Assembly (NCBI GenBank): GCA_028284935.1 | Contig: JANQQQ010000032.1 | Span: forward strand, 1-55,999 | Length of the DNA: 55,999 bases | DNA from: Croceivirga sp. | Lineage (GTDB): Bacteria; Bacteroidota; Bacteroidia; Flavobacteriales; Flavobacteriaceae | Reading direction: 5' to 3' | In this document: one piece after another, positions 18,530-26,546 of the stretch | Layout: each line of letters starts with the position of its first letter | Position numbering within the stretch: position 1 is the stretch's first letter | The notes under the pieces: generated by a model | The model's input: the letters and a program-made list of their open reading frames with translations, nothing else | The model's database searches: none | Told to the model about the DNA's origin: nothing | Made by a program: the position numbers and the translations under genes

Positions 18530-19842
18530 TAATTGTCTTTGGTTAAAAAAATATGGTACGCCATTGCGTAATTGAATTCATAAACAGTTTGATAATAGGC
18601 CAATTCTTGTTTTGCGTATTGCACCTCAGCCATTAAGAGATCCGTTGTTTTCTCCAACCCTTCCTTAAACCTGTTGGTGCGGATTTGAAACGATTCCTTG
18701 GATTGCTGCAAGGCCAATTCAGAAGAGGCCAACCTATTTTCAGCATCGGTGAGCATCCGTTTGGTGCGTTCCAATTCCATTTTACTTTTTGAGAGGTATT
18801 CTTCAAGTTGAAGCTTGGCTTTGTCCGCATTGGCCTTCCCTTTTTTGGTTTGTGCAAAACGTTGCCCTCCCTTAAAAACATCCCAGCTTAAACTGGCACC
18901 AATGGTATAACCGCTAGCACCCGTTTGAAACACCTCTTGATCGTACAATTCATAAGAACCAAAAGCATTCAGCCGTGGTAAAAAGGTCATTCTTTCTGCC
19001 CTATAATTGGCCTTATAGGCTTCTGCGGCCTTTTGCATGGCCCTAACGTCTGCACGGTTTTTCAAATCATTGTTTTGTGATACGTCCCTTTTTGGGAGGG
19101 GCAAAAGCTCTTTTTCTGGTTCAAAAACCACCGTTTGGTCTTCGCTGATTAAAAATGCCAAGTAGGCAGAAGCATTTTTAATATTGCTCTTTGCGTCCAA
19201 TAATTGATCGTTGGTCTCCGATGCCCTCACCTGCGCCTGCAACCAATCGGCTTTTTGGACAAGCCCTTCCGTATAATAGTCCTTGGTCAACTTTTCATTG
19301 GCCATGGCCGACTTATTTGCCTTTTCAAGAACTTCCACGACCTTGTGTGCCAATTGCAATTGCATGTAGGCATTTTGTGCTTCAAAGCCAATATGTTCCT
19401 TTGTACGTTGAAACTGAAACTCCTTGGCCTTAAAAGTAGATTTGGCCGCCTTTCGCTTATAAAACCCATCCATATTGACCAATGGCTGTTGCACGGATAC
19501 GATGGTGGCGAAGTTTTCAATATTATCGGGATCATTCAATAAGGGCGGATTAAAATCCGTTTGCGTCAAAATCTCCTGGTTCAATTTTGAGCCAAAGGAC
19601 ATCAACGGATTTGTGGTGGTAAAACCTGTATGTGAAACCGATATATTGGGCAAAAACACCGAACGGCTCATCCCGTAATCAGCTTCGGCCGCAGTCGTCT
19701 CCAACTTTGAGATTTTAATGTTTGTATTTGCCTCCTGTACCTTGGCCAATACCTCATCCAGCGAAATGGATTGCTGCTCTTGGGCAACCAAAACCTGAAC
19801 TAAATGAAGGCCAAAAAAGGCAATCGTCATCACTCTCTTCAT
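18529..19842 (-). CDS. TolC-family outer-membrane efflux protein
   Basis: 437 residues from the ATG at 19842. A signal peptide (MKRVMTIAFFGLHLVQVLVA) is followed by two OEP repeats rich in long coiled-coil helices and a conserved GASLSWDVFKGGQR strand segment. It forms the outer-membrane duct of the pump. First gene of the long operon tolC-adaptor-RND-PII-DUF2892-YeeE-YeeE and possibly the receiver. The start lies 22 bases after a TAGCTTTG promoter box with the regulatory palindrome upstream. Confidence 0.94.
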   Translation of the reverse strand: MKRVMTIAFFGLHLVQVLVAQEQQSISLDEVLAKVQEANTNIKISKLETTAAEADYGMSRSVFLPNISVSHTGFTTTNPLMSFGSKLNQEILTQTDFNPPLLNDPDNIENFATIVSVQQPLVNMDGFYKRKAAKSTFKAKEFQFQRTKEHIGFEAQNAYMQLQLAHKVVEVLEKANKSAMANEKLTKDYYTEGLVQKADWLQAQVRASETNDQLLDAKSNIKNASAYLAFLISEDQTVVFEPEKELLPLPKRDVSQNNDLKNRADVRAMQKAAEAYKANYRAERMTFLPRLNAFGSYELYDQEVFQTGASGYTIGASLSWDVFKGGQRFAQTKKGKANADKAKLQLEEYLSKSKMELERTKRMLTDAENRLASSELALQQSKESFQIRTNRFKEGLEKTTDLLMAEVQYAKQELAYYQTVYEFNYAMAYHIFLTKDN

Positions 19843-19863
19843 GATCAAATGAATATTTTAAGG

Positions 19864-19907
19864 CAAAGCTAACGGGACGGTAATAGCTGTGCAGTAACTT
19901 GGGTTAC
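19864..19907 (-). promoter_or_regulatory. Crp/Fnr-type promoter of the TolC-RND-YeeE operon
   Basis: Palindrome GTAAC-TTGG-GTTAC (19894-19907), then 22 bases, then the -7 box TAGCTTTG (19871-19864, minus strand), then the tolC ATG at 19842. No -33 TTG is needed if the bound regulator contacts RNA polymerase. The same spacing occurs at four other promoters in the window. Confidence 0.75.
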
Positions 19908-20062
19908 ATTGCCCAAAAGGCCTTGTTCATCTCAATAAGGGCAACCTTATTTGGTGTCATAGGTGAAACAAGGGATGTCATATGACGAAGTCCGCAGGGG
20001 CAATTAAAAAGGCAGGAAAAATACCGCTAGAAGGTATTCCTGTAATCAGGTTTATTTAAAAC

Positions 20063-20179
20063 CGTCATTTCGAGTTTTTTCGCCACGAAAGAGTATCGAG
20101 AAAAGGGTTTTGCCCATAAAATTCTTGTTCTCGATACAATTTTTATTTGCCATCGCACAAAAAATCACTCGAACTGACG
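20063..20179. repeat. Palindromic intergenic repeat (REP-like) element
   Basis: Nested inverted repeats: outer arms CGTCATTTCGAGT (20063-20075) and ACTCGAACTGACG (20167-20179), matching at 12 of 13 pairs; inner arms GTATCGAGAA (20093-20102) and TTCTCGATAC (20128-20137), perfect. Sequences of this CGTCA-TTCGAG...CTCGA-CTGACG kind are scattered between genes in many Flavobacteriaceae. It lies between the small-protein genes and tolC. Only one copy is in the window. Confidence 0.65.
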
Positions 20180-20319
20180 AATCGCATTCAAAATGCACAA
20201 CGGGTTATTCAAAGGAGAATAGTATGGGGATACTTTAGGAGCGGTAACTTCAAAACATAGAAAATGCAGTTCAACTGCAAAGACAATTGAACCACATCAA
20301 AACTGGTAAAACCTGGTAA

Positions 20320-20451
20320 TTAGGATTTCTTACCGCTATTCATTAAGGCCATTACTGCCGCAATCAAGATTATGACCACAAGCGCGAAAACCCCAATCAT
20401 CAAAATACCGTTGTCCCAAGCAACAAGAACTATATTTTGCAACGTATTCAT
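20320..20451 (-). CDS. 43-residue single-helix membrane protein
   Basis: ATG at 20451, stop at 20320. MNTLQNIVLVAWDNGILMIG is followed by a strongly hydrophobic Val/Ile/Ala helix and a short polar tail ending GKKS. It is the last of a run of small genes, 17 bases after the 39-residue one. No family recognised. The clean membrane-helix profile and tight spacing argue that it is real. It may be a small subunit or regulator of a membrane complex of the sulfur regulon. Confidence 0.6.
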   Translation of the reverse strand: MNTLQNIVLVAWDNGILMIGVFALVVIILIAAVMALMNSGKKS

Positions 20452-20468
20452 CTACGATTTTTTGAATA

Positions 20469-20588
20469 TTACTTCTCTGGAAGGGCAAACTCCGCTAGAA
20501 CCACCAAAGCCACGATCATGATTCCCGAACCAATAGCAGCCAACGAATAATCCAACGTCATTAACGGTATTTGTACTAGCGCATCCAT
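20469..20588 (-). CDS. 39-residue single-helix membrane protein
   Basis: ATG at 20588, stop at 20469. A polar start (MDALVQIPLMTLDYS) leads into one hydrophobic helix (IGSGIMIVALVVLAEFAL) and ends in PEK. It lies 56 bases after the DUF2892 gene and 17 before the 43-residue gene. Not recognised. Size resembles the small accessory subunits of respiratory complexes, but no such complex is encoded next to it, so no function is claimed. Confidence 0.6.
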   Translation of the reverse strand: MDALVQIPLMTLDYSLAAIGSGIMIVALVVLAEFALPEK

Positions 20589-20644
20589 TTGCTCAAACTT
20601 TCCCCTAAACTAAAGCATTCGTTATCCAAAAAGCATGATATTTC

Positions 20645-20851
20645 TCAGCTTTTTGCCTTACAGGTATTTAAACCCACCAGGGCGTACAATGGACAAAAAC
20701 TTATAAAGGATGTCAGGACAAAAATACCTGACAGGCCCAGTAATACGTAGGCCAAAGTACCTTGTACCATACCGGCAAAATACAACACCGCTACCACTAC
20801 GGCAACCATTAAACGGATAATGCGGTCCATACCGCCCATATTTTTTTTCAT
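20645..20851 (-). CDS. DUF2892 small membrane protein
   Basis: 68 residues. MKKNMGGMDRIIRLMVAVVV is the typical DUF2892 start. Two hydrophobic helices follow, then SFCPLYALVGLNTCKAKS, the Cys-containing tail usual for this family (YgaP-like membrane domain). It is the best-conserved member of the small-gene operon read leftwards from the shared divergent promoter. The two Cys could carry persulfide sulfur; that is a guess. Confidence 0.88.
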   Translation of the reverse strand: MKKNMGGMDRIIRLMVAVVVAVLYFAGMVQGTLAYVLLGLSGIFVLTSFISFCPLYALVGLNTCKAKS

Positions 20852-20862
20852 TTTTGTAAAAT

Positions 20863-20958
20863 TTAGTTCATCTTTTCAATAACCAAAACCAGCACTATTA
20901 CCAAGCCTTTACAGATAAAACAGACCAATAGCAGTTTTTGCCATTTCCTCAATTTCAT
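20863..20958 (-). CDS. Possible 31-residue membrane peptide
   Basis: MKLRKWQKLLLVCFICKGL leads a positively charged end into one hydrophobic segment ending EKMN. It sits 11 bases before the DUF2892 gene. The ATG at 20958 is only 3 bases from the -7 box TACATTTG (20969-20962), so the mRNA would be leaderless or nearly so, or a TTG at 20952 is used. Treat as tentative. Confidence 0.35.
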   Translation of the reverse strand: MKLRKWQKLLLVCFICKGLVIVLVLVIEKMN

Positions 20959-20961
20959 GAT

Positions 20962-21035
20962 CAAATGTATATAATGCCCTTGATGACTTTGGTAACCCTG
21001 GTTACACAACCATCCCATTTATTATCTTAGATTTA
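20962..21035. promoter_or_regulatory. Bidirectional Crp/Fnr-type promoter: small-protein operon and sulfite dehydrogenase
   Basis: One palindrome GTAAC-CCTG-GTTAC (20992-21005) has a -7 box on each side at the same 22-base distance: TACATTTG on the minus strand (20969-20962) and TAGATTTA on the plus strand (21028-21035). A single dimer could thus activate both directions. The sulfite dehydrogenase ATG is at 21052. Confidence 0.75.
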
Positions 21036-21051
21036 GAAAGACGACCAAAAC

Positions 21052-22272
21052 ATGAACCGAAGGGACTTTTCAAAGCAGCTTTCATTGGCCGGGATGACCG
21101 GACTATTGGGGACTTCCATTGTTTTTTCCAAAAACATGCCCAAGGGCTATTGGCCCATTGCACTTCAAGACCCAGACCCTTTTTCCCTATTTGATAAGGA
21201 CAAGGAAATGACCGTTTTGAATGATCGGCCCTGGAACATTGAGGCCAAGGCCCATCTCTTAAACGATAAAGTCACTCCCAACAAGTACATGTTTGTTCGC
21301 AACAATGGCAGAATTCCTGACACTATTGATGTGAATTCATGGACATTGACCATAGATGGTGAAGCTATACGTAAATCCAAAACATATTCCCTACAGGAAC
21401 TCAAGACAAAATTTAAGCCATATACCTATCAACTTACCTTGGAATGCGGAGGAAATGGTAGAAGTGAATTTGACCCCCCTGCCAAGGGCAATCAATGGAC
21501 GGTTGGGGCCATTTCCTGTGCTCAATGGACAGGAGTGCGCCTTCGTGATGTGCTTGAAGATGTGGGTATTACTGACGGAGCAGTCTATATTGGGTACCAT
21601 GCCGCCGATACCCATTTGAGCGGCGACCCAACCAAAGAACCTATTTCCAGAGGAGTTCCCATAAAGAAGGCCCTATTGGACGAAACACTATTGGCCTATA
21701 AAATGAACGGGCAAGCTATTCCCTTGGCCCATGGTTTCCCATTACGTTTGGTTTGTGGAGGTTGGCCCGCATCGGCCTCAGGAAAATGGATAAATGGAAT
21801 TAGTGTCCGCAATAGAGTTCATGATGGTGCCAAAATGGGTGGTAGCTCGTACCGGGTGCCCTGTGAAACGGTCGCCCCCGGTAGCCAAATAAAAGAAACA
21901 GCCATGTGCATTATTGAATCCATGCCGGTGAAGTCTTTAATCACCTATCCAAGGAGTGGTGCATTGATTAAGGAAGGCCAGTCCCTTTCCATAAATGGCC
22001 ATGCATGGGCGGGAGAACTGGAGGTGACCAAAATGGAGTACTCAATCGATTTTGGAAGCACATGGAAGGACTGCACGTTGGAAAAACCTGTAAACCGGTT
22101 GGCATGGCAACACTTTATGGCCAACGTTCAGTTTCCTAAAAAGGGCTATTATGAGGTTTGGGCAAGGGCCACGGATAAAGAAGGAAAAAGCCAACCCATG
22201 GTTTTACCAGGATGGAATCCAAAGGGATATTTAAACAATGCGTGCCACCGCATTGCTGTAAAAGTTGTGTGA
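21052..22272 (+). CDS. Molybdenum-dependent sulfite dehydrogenase catalytic subunit (SorA/SoxC-like)
   Basis: 406 residues of the sulfite-oxidase fold. The N-terminus (NRRDFSKQLSLAGM) is a twin-arginine signal, so the folded Mo-cofactor enzyme is exported. The molybdenum-ligand Cys is Cys132 in LTLECGGNGRSEF. GWPASASGKW and the C-terminal dimerisation domain are also seen. The family oxidises sulfite to sulfate in the periplasm and passes electrons to a cytochrome c. The following gene encodes one, as in SorAB. Regulated by the shared palindrome at 20992. Confidence 0.92.
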   Translation: MNRRDFSKQLSLAGMTGLLGTSIVFSKNMPKGYWPIALQDPDPFSLFDKDKEMTVLNDRPWNIEAKAHLLNDKVTPNKYMFVRNNGRIPDTIDVNSWTLTIDGEAIRKSKTYSLQELKTKFKPYTYQLTLECGGNGRSEFDPPAKGNQWTVGAISCAQWTGVRLRDVLEDVGITDGAVYIGYHAADTHLSGDPTKEPISRGVPIKKALLDETLLAYKMNGQAIPLAHGFPLRLVCGGWPASASGKWINGISVRNRVHDGAKMGGSSYRVPCETVAPGSQIKETAMCIIESMPVKSLITYPRSGALIKEGQSLSINGHAWAGELEVTKMEYSIDFGSTWKDCTLEKPVNRLAWQHFMANVQFPKKGYYEVWARATDKEGKSQPMVLPGWNPKGYLNNACHRIAVKVV

Positions 22273-22273
22273 G

Positions 22274-22732
22274 GTGAAAGAAAATTTCGAAGGGCAAATC
22301 AAATCATTGGGCAGGTTACTGGTTACTTTCGCCTTCTTGTTAATACTCTTTATAGGGGGAATGCTCTATATAAAAAACAATCCCAGCATCCTGATTCCTT
22401 CTGAGGAGTATGAAGTCCTACCCGCTAATGAAACCACGCTGGTGGAATTGGATGAAGCAACTATTGCACAATCCGGTTTTGTCAATGCGCAAGGGGTCTC
22501 CCAGGTTATTCAAAACTGTACCCAATGCCATTCCGCCAAATTGGTAACCCAGAACCGGATGAGTAAGGAAGGTTGGGAATCGACGATTACTTGGATGCAG
22601 GAAACACAAAATCTTTGGGATTTAGGGGATAAAGAGGAAATGATCGTGGCCTATTTGGCCAAAAACTATGGCCCAGTCAGTAAAGGAAGAAGGGAAAACC
22701 TGACCAATGTTGAGTGGTATGAATTAGAGTAG
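22274..22732 (+). CDS. Monohaem cytochrome c subunit of sulfite dehydrogenase (SorB-like)
   Basis: About 152 residues from a GTG at 22274 (a TTG at 22265 is the alternative). One N-terminal membrane helix (LLVTFAFLLILFIGGMLYI) anchors a periplasmic domain with a single haem site CTQCH. The haem-containing C-terminal part resembles the SorB electron acceptor, in which a Met downstream (here within RMSKEGW) could be the second ligand. It directly follows the catalytic subunit gene and precedes the hydroxylase by 2 bases. Confidence 0.88.
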   Translation: MKENFEGQIKSLGRLLVTFAFLLILFIGGMLYIKNNPSILIPSEEYEVLPANETTLVELDEATIAQSGFVNAQGVSQVIQNCTQCHSAKLVTQNRMSKEGWESTITWMQETQNLWDLGDKEEMIVAYLAKNYGPVSKGRRENLTNVEWYELE

Positions 22733-22734
22733 CA

Positions 22735-23607
22735 ATGGAAATCTATTGGCATGCATTTTTAAACGGATTCAACGGAACTATCAATTACACCTGGAAATCC
22801 ATACTTTTTGAAGTACCCTGGTACAAAAACTATTTTTGGGGGTTAATCGTCATTTCATTACTGGTTTGGCTTTTAGAAATTTTGTTTCCATGGCGAAAAA
22901 ACCAATCCATTTTTAGAAAGGACTTTTGGTTGGACGGATTTTATATGTTCTTCAATTTTTTTGTATTTGCCATAGTTATCCAAGGCATATACAATATGCT
23001 TGAAATCGGTTTTGGTCAAATAGGGATTTCCGCCCAAAGCCTGGCATTACTACCCATATCCCGTTGGTCCACGTGGTCGCAGCTCTTGATCTTTTTTGTT
23101 TTGCTCGATTTTGTACAGTGGCTCACCCATATCGCCCTACATAAATTTTCGCTCCTATGGCGCTTTCACCAGGTGCACCACAGCGTAAAGGAGATGGGGT
23201 TTGCAGCCCACTTGCGCTATCATTGGATGGAAAACATTCTCTATAAACCGTTAAAGACCTTTGGGGTAATGCTATTGGGTGGTTTTGAGCCCGAACAGGC
23301 CTACATTGTCCACTTTGTTGCTATTGCCATTGGTCATTTAAATCACGCCAATATCAAACTGACTTATGGCCCTTTCAAGTATATTTTTAATAATCCAGTA
23401 ATGCATTTGTACCATCATTCCTATGTACTTCCAAAAGGAAGATATGGGGTCAATTTTGGAATAAGCCTTAGCCTTTGGGATTATCTTTTCGGTACAAACT
23501 ATATTCCGGAAGCTGGTGGGAAAATTCCACTGGGCTATCCGGGTGATCAAAAAATGCCCAAAGGGTTTTGGGGACAGTTGGTTCATGGTTTTTTAAGGAA
23601 GAAATAG
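22735..23607 (+). CDS. Sterol desaturase/fatty acid hydroxylase superfamily membrane enzyme
   Basis: 290 residues with four to five membrane segments and the di-iron histidine clusters HIALH, HQVHH and HLYHH, plus HLNHAN. These coordinate two irons in oxygen-dependent hydroxylases and desaturases of lipids. Its substrate is unknown. Close packing after the cytochrome gene puts it in the sulfite-dehydrogenase operon, although a biochemical link is not evident. Confidence 0.9.
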   Translation: MEIYWHAFLNGFNGTINYTWKSILFEVPWYKNYFWGLIVISLLVWLLEILFPWRKNQSIFRKDFWLDGFYMFFNFFVFAIVIQGIYNMLEIGFGQIGISAQSLALLPISRWSTWSQLLIFFVLLDFVQWLTHIALHKFSLLWRFHQVHHSVKEMGFAAHLRYHWMENILYKPLKTFGVMLLGGFEPEQAYIVHFVAIAIGHLNHANIKLTYGPFKYIFNNPVMHLYHHSYVLPKGRYGVNFGISLSLWDYLFGTNYIPEAGGKIPLGYPGDQKMPKGFWGQLVHGFLRKK

Positions 23608-23628
23608 CTGAACTTTTGCGCATTGTCC

Positions 23629-24717
23629 ATGACCAATACCAAAAATGAAAAAATGACCCTAGAAGATTTAGGATATACCAAAGCATTAGTGCGTTACCGA
23701 ACTAAACATGACTTAGATGCGTTAGGAGTAGGACGGGTAATATCGGAGCATAAGGAAAGGTATGTTATAAAAAATGCCAATGGGGAATATGATGGGGAAA
23801 TCATTGGAAATTTACGCTATTCCGCTAGTAGTAGGTCGGACTTTCCTGCTGTTGGCGATTGGGTCGCCATTTCTGAATATGATGACAACAAAGTGCTTAT
23901 CCACGCCATACTTCCAAGAAAAACCAGTATTGAACGCCAAGCCGTCGGAAAACAAGGAGAGAAGCAAATCATTGCCACAAATATTGACTATGGTTTGATT
24001 TTACAAGCGGTCAATCGGGATTTTAACATCAATCGATTGGAGCGGTACTTGACCCTTTGCCTCTCGGCCAAGGTAAAACCGATTATCGTTCTTATTAAAA
24101 TCGATTTGATAGATGATGCTCAGATAAGAGAGCTGGTCGATTCACTTCAAGAAAGAATAAAGAACGTCCCTATAGTTCCTCTAAGCAATGCCTCCCAAAA
24201 AGGCATTGAAACCTTAAATGCACATCTGCGAAAAGGAAAAACCTATTGTTTGTTGGGATCTTCGGGGGTGGGAAAATCTACGCTCATCAATAATTTGATG
24301 GGTATGGAAGTCATGGCGACCAAGGAAATCAGTGAACGCATTGATCGAGGAAAACATACCACCACACATCGGGAGCTGATCATAACCGAGAATGGAATTT
24401 TAATCGATAACCCTAGAATGCGGGAAGTTGGGATTACCGACGCCCCAGATGGATTGGATATGACTTTTGAGGCTATAACCGAATTAGCTGTACAATGCAA
24501 ATTCTCGGATTGTACGCATACCAATGAAATGGATTGTGCGGTTTTGGAAGCACTTGACAAGGGTGAAATTAATACCTCTTCGTACGATAATTATTTAAGA
24601 ATGGAGCGGGAAAAGCAGCACTTTGAATTGACCATAGCCGAAAAACGAAAAAAAGACAAGGATTTTGGGAAAATGGTCAAGGAGTTCAAAAACCGAAAAA
24701 ACCGAAACAGGTATTAA
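23629..24717 (+). CDS. rsgA: RsgA-family circularly permuted GTPase
   Basis: 362 residues: N-terminal OB-fold, then a permuted GTPase domain with G1 (GSSGVGKST) after the G4-like element (IVLIKIDLID), then a C-terminal zinc knuckle (CKFSDCTHTNEMDC). RsgA helps mature the 30S ribosomal subunit. Two departures from the usual form are seen: G4 reads IKID instead of NKxD, and G3 reads DNPRMRE instead of DTPGMRE. It may therefore be a second paralogue rather than the housekeeping copy. ATG at 23629 chosen over a TTG at 23623. Confidence 0.85.
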   Translation: MTNTKNEKMTLEDLGYTKALVRYRTKHDLDALGVGRVISEHKERYVIKNANGEYDGEIIGNLRYSASSRSDFPAVGDWVAISEYDDNKVLIHAILPRKTSIERQAVGKQGEKQIIATNIDYGLILQAVNRDFNINRLERYLTLCLSAKVKPIIVLIKIDLIDDAQIRELVDSLQERIKNVPIVPLSNASQKGIETLNAHLRKGKTYCLLGSSGVGKSTLINNLMGMEVMATKEISERIDRGKHTTTHRELIITENGILIDNPRMREVGITDAPDGLDMTFEAITELAVQCKFSDCTHTNEMDCAVLEALDKGEINTSSYDNYLRMEREKQHFELTIAEKRKKDKDFGKMVKEFKNRKNRNRY

Positions 24718-24798
24718 GTGCCGTATTTAATTAAGGGCAATCCTTGTTAACAAGCAAAAAAGCTTTCTTTTAAAGGTGTCCCCAAATCGGCTTCCGCA

Positions 24799-25089
24799 CT
24801 ATTGGGTAAGCAAGCCTATCAAGTCGTTTGCCTGCACCACCCCTGATTGCCGCCATACCAATTCCCCATTTTTAAAAACCATTAAAGTAGGAACCCCGCG
24901 CACTTGATACTGTTGTGCCAAAATCTGGTTTTTGTCTACATCTATCTTAATGATTTTAGCGGCATCACCCACTTGCGACTTTACCTGTTCCAAAATGGGC
25001 ATCATGATTTTACACGGGCCGCACCACGTGGCATAAAAATCGACAAGAACGGGTTTATCCCCCGCTATAATTTCCTTAAAACTTGACAT
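24799..25089 (-). CDS. Thioredoxin-family protein
   Basis: 96 residues from the ATG at 25089, with active site [10 protein letters not shown] and the cis-Pro in [10 protein letters not shown]: a complete, apparently cytosolic thioredoxin. It overlaps the dihaem lipoprotein gene by 14 bases and is the last gene of the rhodanese operon. In that setting it could reduce rhodanese-bound persulfides and release sulfide; that is inference. Confidence 0.93.
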   Translation of the reverse strand: MSSFKEIIAGDKPVLVDFYATWCGPCKIMMPILEQVKSQVGDAAKIIKIDVDKNQILAQQYQVRGVPTLMVFKNGELVWRQSGVVQANDLIGLLTQ

Positions 25090-26086
25090 TTTCCTGTTTA
25101 TCAAAAGTTATGCTCCAAATACCCCTAACTTCATTGATACGGTATCCTGTAGCCTTGTCATTGGGGTATTTTTCCAATAGGAGATTTTGAACATCCAAAG
25201 ATACATCGGTTTTGGTATCGCCATGGCATTTTAAACACATGGCATTGGTGATGATGGGAGCATAAAATTGCACTTCCTCCCCCAAATCAGCTACCATGGG
25301 CAGCATCTCCGTTTTTTGTTCCAACGCCTGTTTGAAGGTTTGTATATGCGCTTCCTCAATGGAATTGGCCTTATTCTTTGGATTTCTGGGCCTGTCACTC
25401 ACCCGTTTTATTTTGGCGCTAAAGGCAACCGACATGCTATCCGTCAAGGGATAGGCCCTTTCATGACAGAACGTAAGTGCTGCCGGCACCCCCTTTTTTT
25501 GAATGGTCCCCATAAGATTGGCTCCCAATACTTGTTTGGTGCCCAAGGCATAGGACATAGCAATTTCCGCATAGGTAGGTTTTTCAGCATCGGTCAACAA
25601 TAACGGTTGTTCCGTATTCGTGTATGGCGGAAAACCGTGTGACGACCAATGTTCCTCAAACCATTGCGGTTCTTCCACCTGATAATCATACATATAGGCA
25701 GCAATCTTTTCAATTTCCTCTTTATTATAAAGTGCCATAGGCATTGGTCCAAATCGCTTGACAGCACCTTTTAACTTGGTACGGTTCTGTTTTGGATTTA
25801 AAACAAAGGCTATTATGGAGTCTATAAAGGCCTCCCTGGTTGTAAACTCTTGTTTATAGTGGGCTTTCACGGCAATCATGGGCGGTCCTACCCTTTCTGC
25901 ATTTTCAGGGGCGGTTGGGCTATGGCAGAGATAGCACTTTTGCTCCATCAATTTCTTTCCCTCAAAAGCATTGGCCACTCTAAGGCTATCGGTATTCATT
26001 TCAACTTTCTCACCTTCTGCTTTATGCTGCTTGCAAGAAGTTGAGAAGAACACCATAATAATCATGATCAGTGACCACCTTTCCAT
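25076..26086 (-). CDS. Dihaem c-type lipoprotein with DUF3365 domain
   Basis: 336 residues from the ATG at 26086. The signal ends in a lipobox (VFFSTSCKQ). Residues ~45-140 are a class I cytochrome c with CYLCH. The C-terminal half is a DUF3365 (Tll0287-like) domain with a second haem site CLKCH. A longer in-frame start exists, but its extra residues only shadow the rhodanese gene. Likely an envelope electron carrier or redox sensor. Its place between rhodanese and thioredoxin, under the palindrome promoter, suggests it takes electrons from sulfur oxidation. Confidence 0.85.
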   Translation of the reverse strand: MERWSLIMIIMVFFSTSCKQHKAEGEKVEMNTDSLRVANAFEGKKLMEQKCYLCHSPTAPENAERVGPPMIAVKAHYKQEFTTREAFIDSIIAFVLNPKQNRTKLKGAVKRFGPMPMALYNKEEIEKIAAYMYDYQVEEPQWFEEHWSSHGFPPYTNTEQPLLLTDAEKPTYAEIAMSYALGTKQVLGANLMGTIQKKGVPAALTFCHERAYPLTDSMSVAFSAKIKRVSDRPRNPKNKANSIEEAHIQTFKQALEQKTEMLPMVADLGEEVQFYAPIITNAMCLKCHGDTKTDVSLDVQNLLLEKYPNDKATGYRINEVRGIWSITFDKQENVKF

Positions 26087-26102
26087 AGCTATTCGTTTTG
26101 TG

Positions 26103-26447
26103 TTATCGTAACCAAGCACCATAGCCACCAGCCAAATCAACGATTTCCTCAAAACCCGCGTCAACCAATTTATTCGCCGCTTTTTGACTACGATTGCCCG
26201 ATTGACAATACAGATAGACGGTTTTGTTTTTATCGAGCGATTCCATCCCGCTTTTGAATTGGCCTGAACTAAAAAAGTCAAAGTTTTTGGCCCCTTTGAT
26301 GTGTCCTGCCTTAAATTCCTTGGCCGTTCTAACATCTACCAATTGTACTTTTCCTTTTTTGATGGCCTGGCCAAAATCGACCTTGTTCAGCACTGTAACC
26401 TTATCTGACTCTGGAGCTCTTCCGAACAGCATACTCAATATTGACAT
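26103..26447 (-). CDS. Single-domain rhodanese
   Basis: 114 residues. VDVRTAKEFKAGHIKGAKN and the active-site loop YCQSGNRSQK, with the persulfide-forming Cys, are complete. No signal peptide, so cytosolic. First gene of the rhodanese-dihaem lipoprotein-thioredoxin operon, 20 bases after a TAGTTTTG box. It moves sulfane sulfur between thiols, thiosulfate or cyanide. The basic residues of the active loop favour thiol persulfide chemistry, but the acceptor is not known. Confidence 0.93.
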   Translation of the reverse strand: MSILSMLFGRAPESDKVTVLNKVDFGQAIKKGKVQLVDVRTAKEFKAGHIKGAKNFDFFSSGQFKSGMESLDKNKTVYLYCQSGNRSQKAANKLVDAGFEEIVDLAGGYGAWLR

Positions 26448-26467
26448 ATCAATTTGTTTTAGTTATA

Positions 26468-26511
26468 CAAAACTAGTAATGGTATACTGGGCCTACAGTA
26501 ACTAGGGTTAC
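26468..26511 (-). promoter_or_regulatory. Crp/Fnr-type promoter of the rhodanese-thioredoxin operon
   Basis: Palindrome GTAAC-TAGG-GTTAC (26498-26511), 22 bases, then the -7 box TAGTTTTG (26475-26468) and the rhodanese ATG at 26447. It lies between the end of the methyltransferase gene and this operon, so the latter has its own start. Confidence 0.75.
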
Positions 26512-26546
26512 ACAATGAACGAGTTGCAAGAAAACTATTGCCTACC

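Noticed and set aside
26087-26335. N-terminal extension of the dihaem lipoprotein
   Set aside because: The added residues lie over the rhodanese gene in another frame and precede the true lipoprotein signal at 26086.
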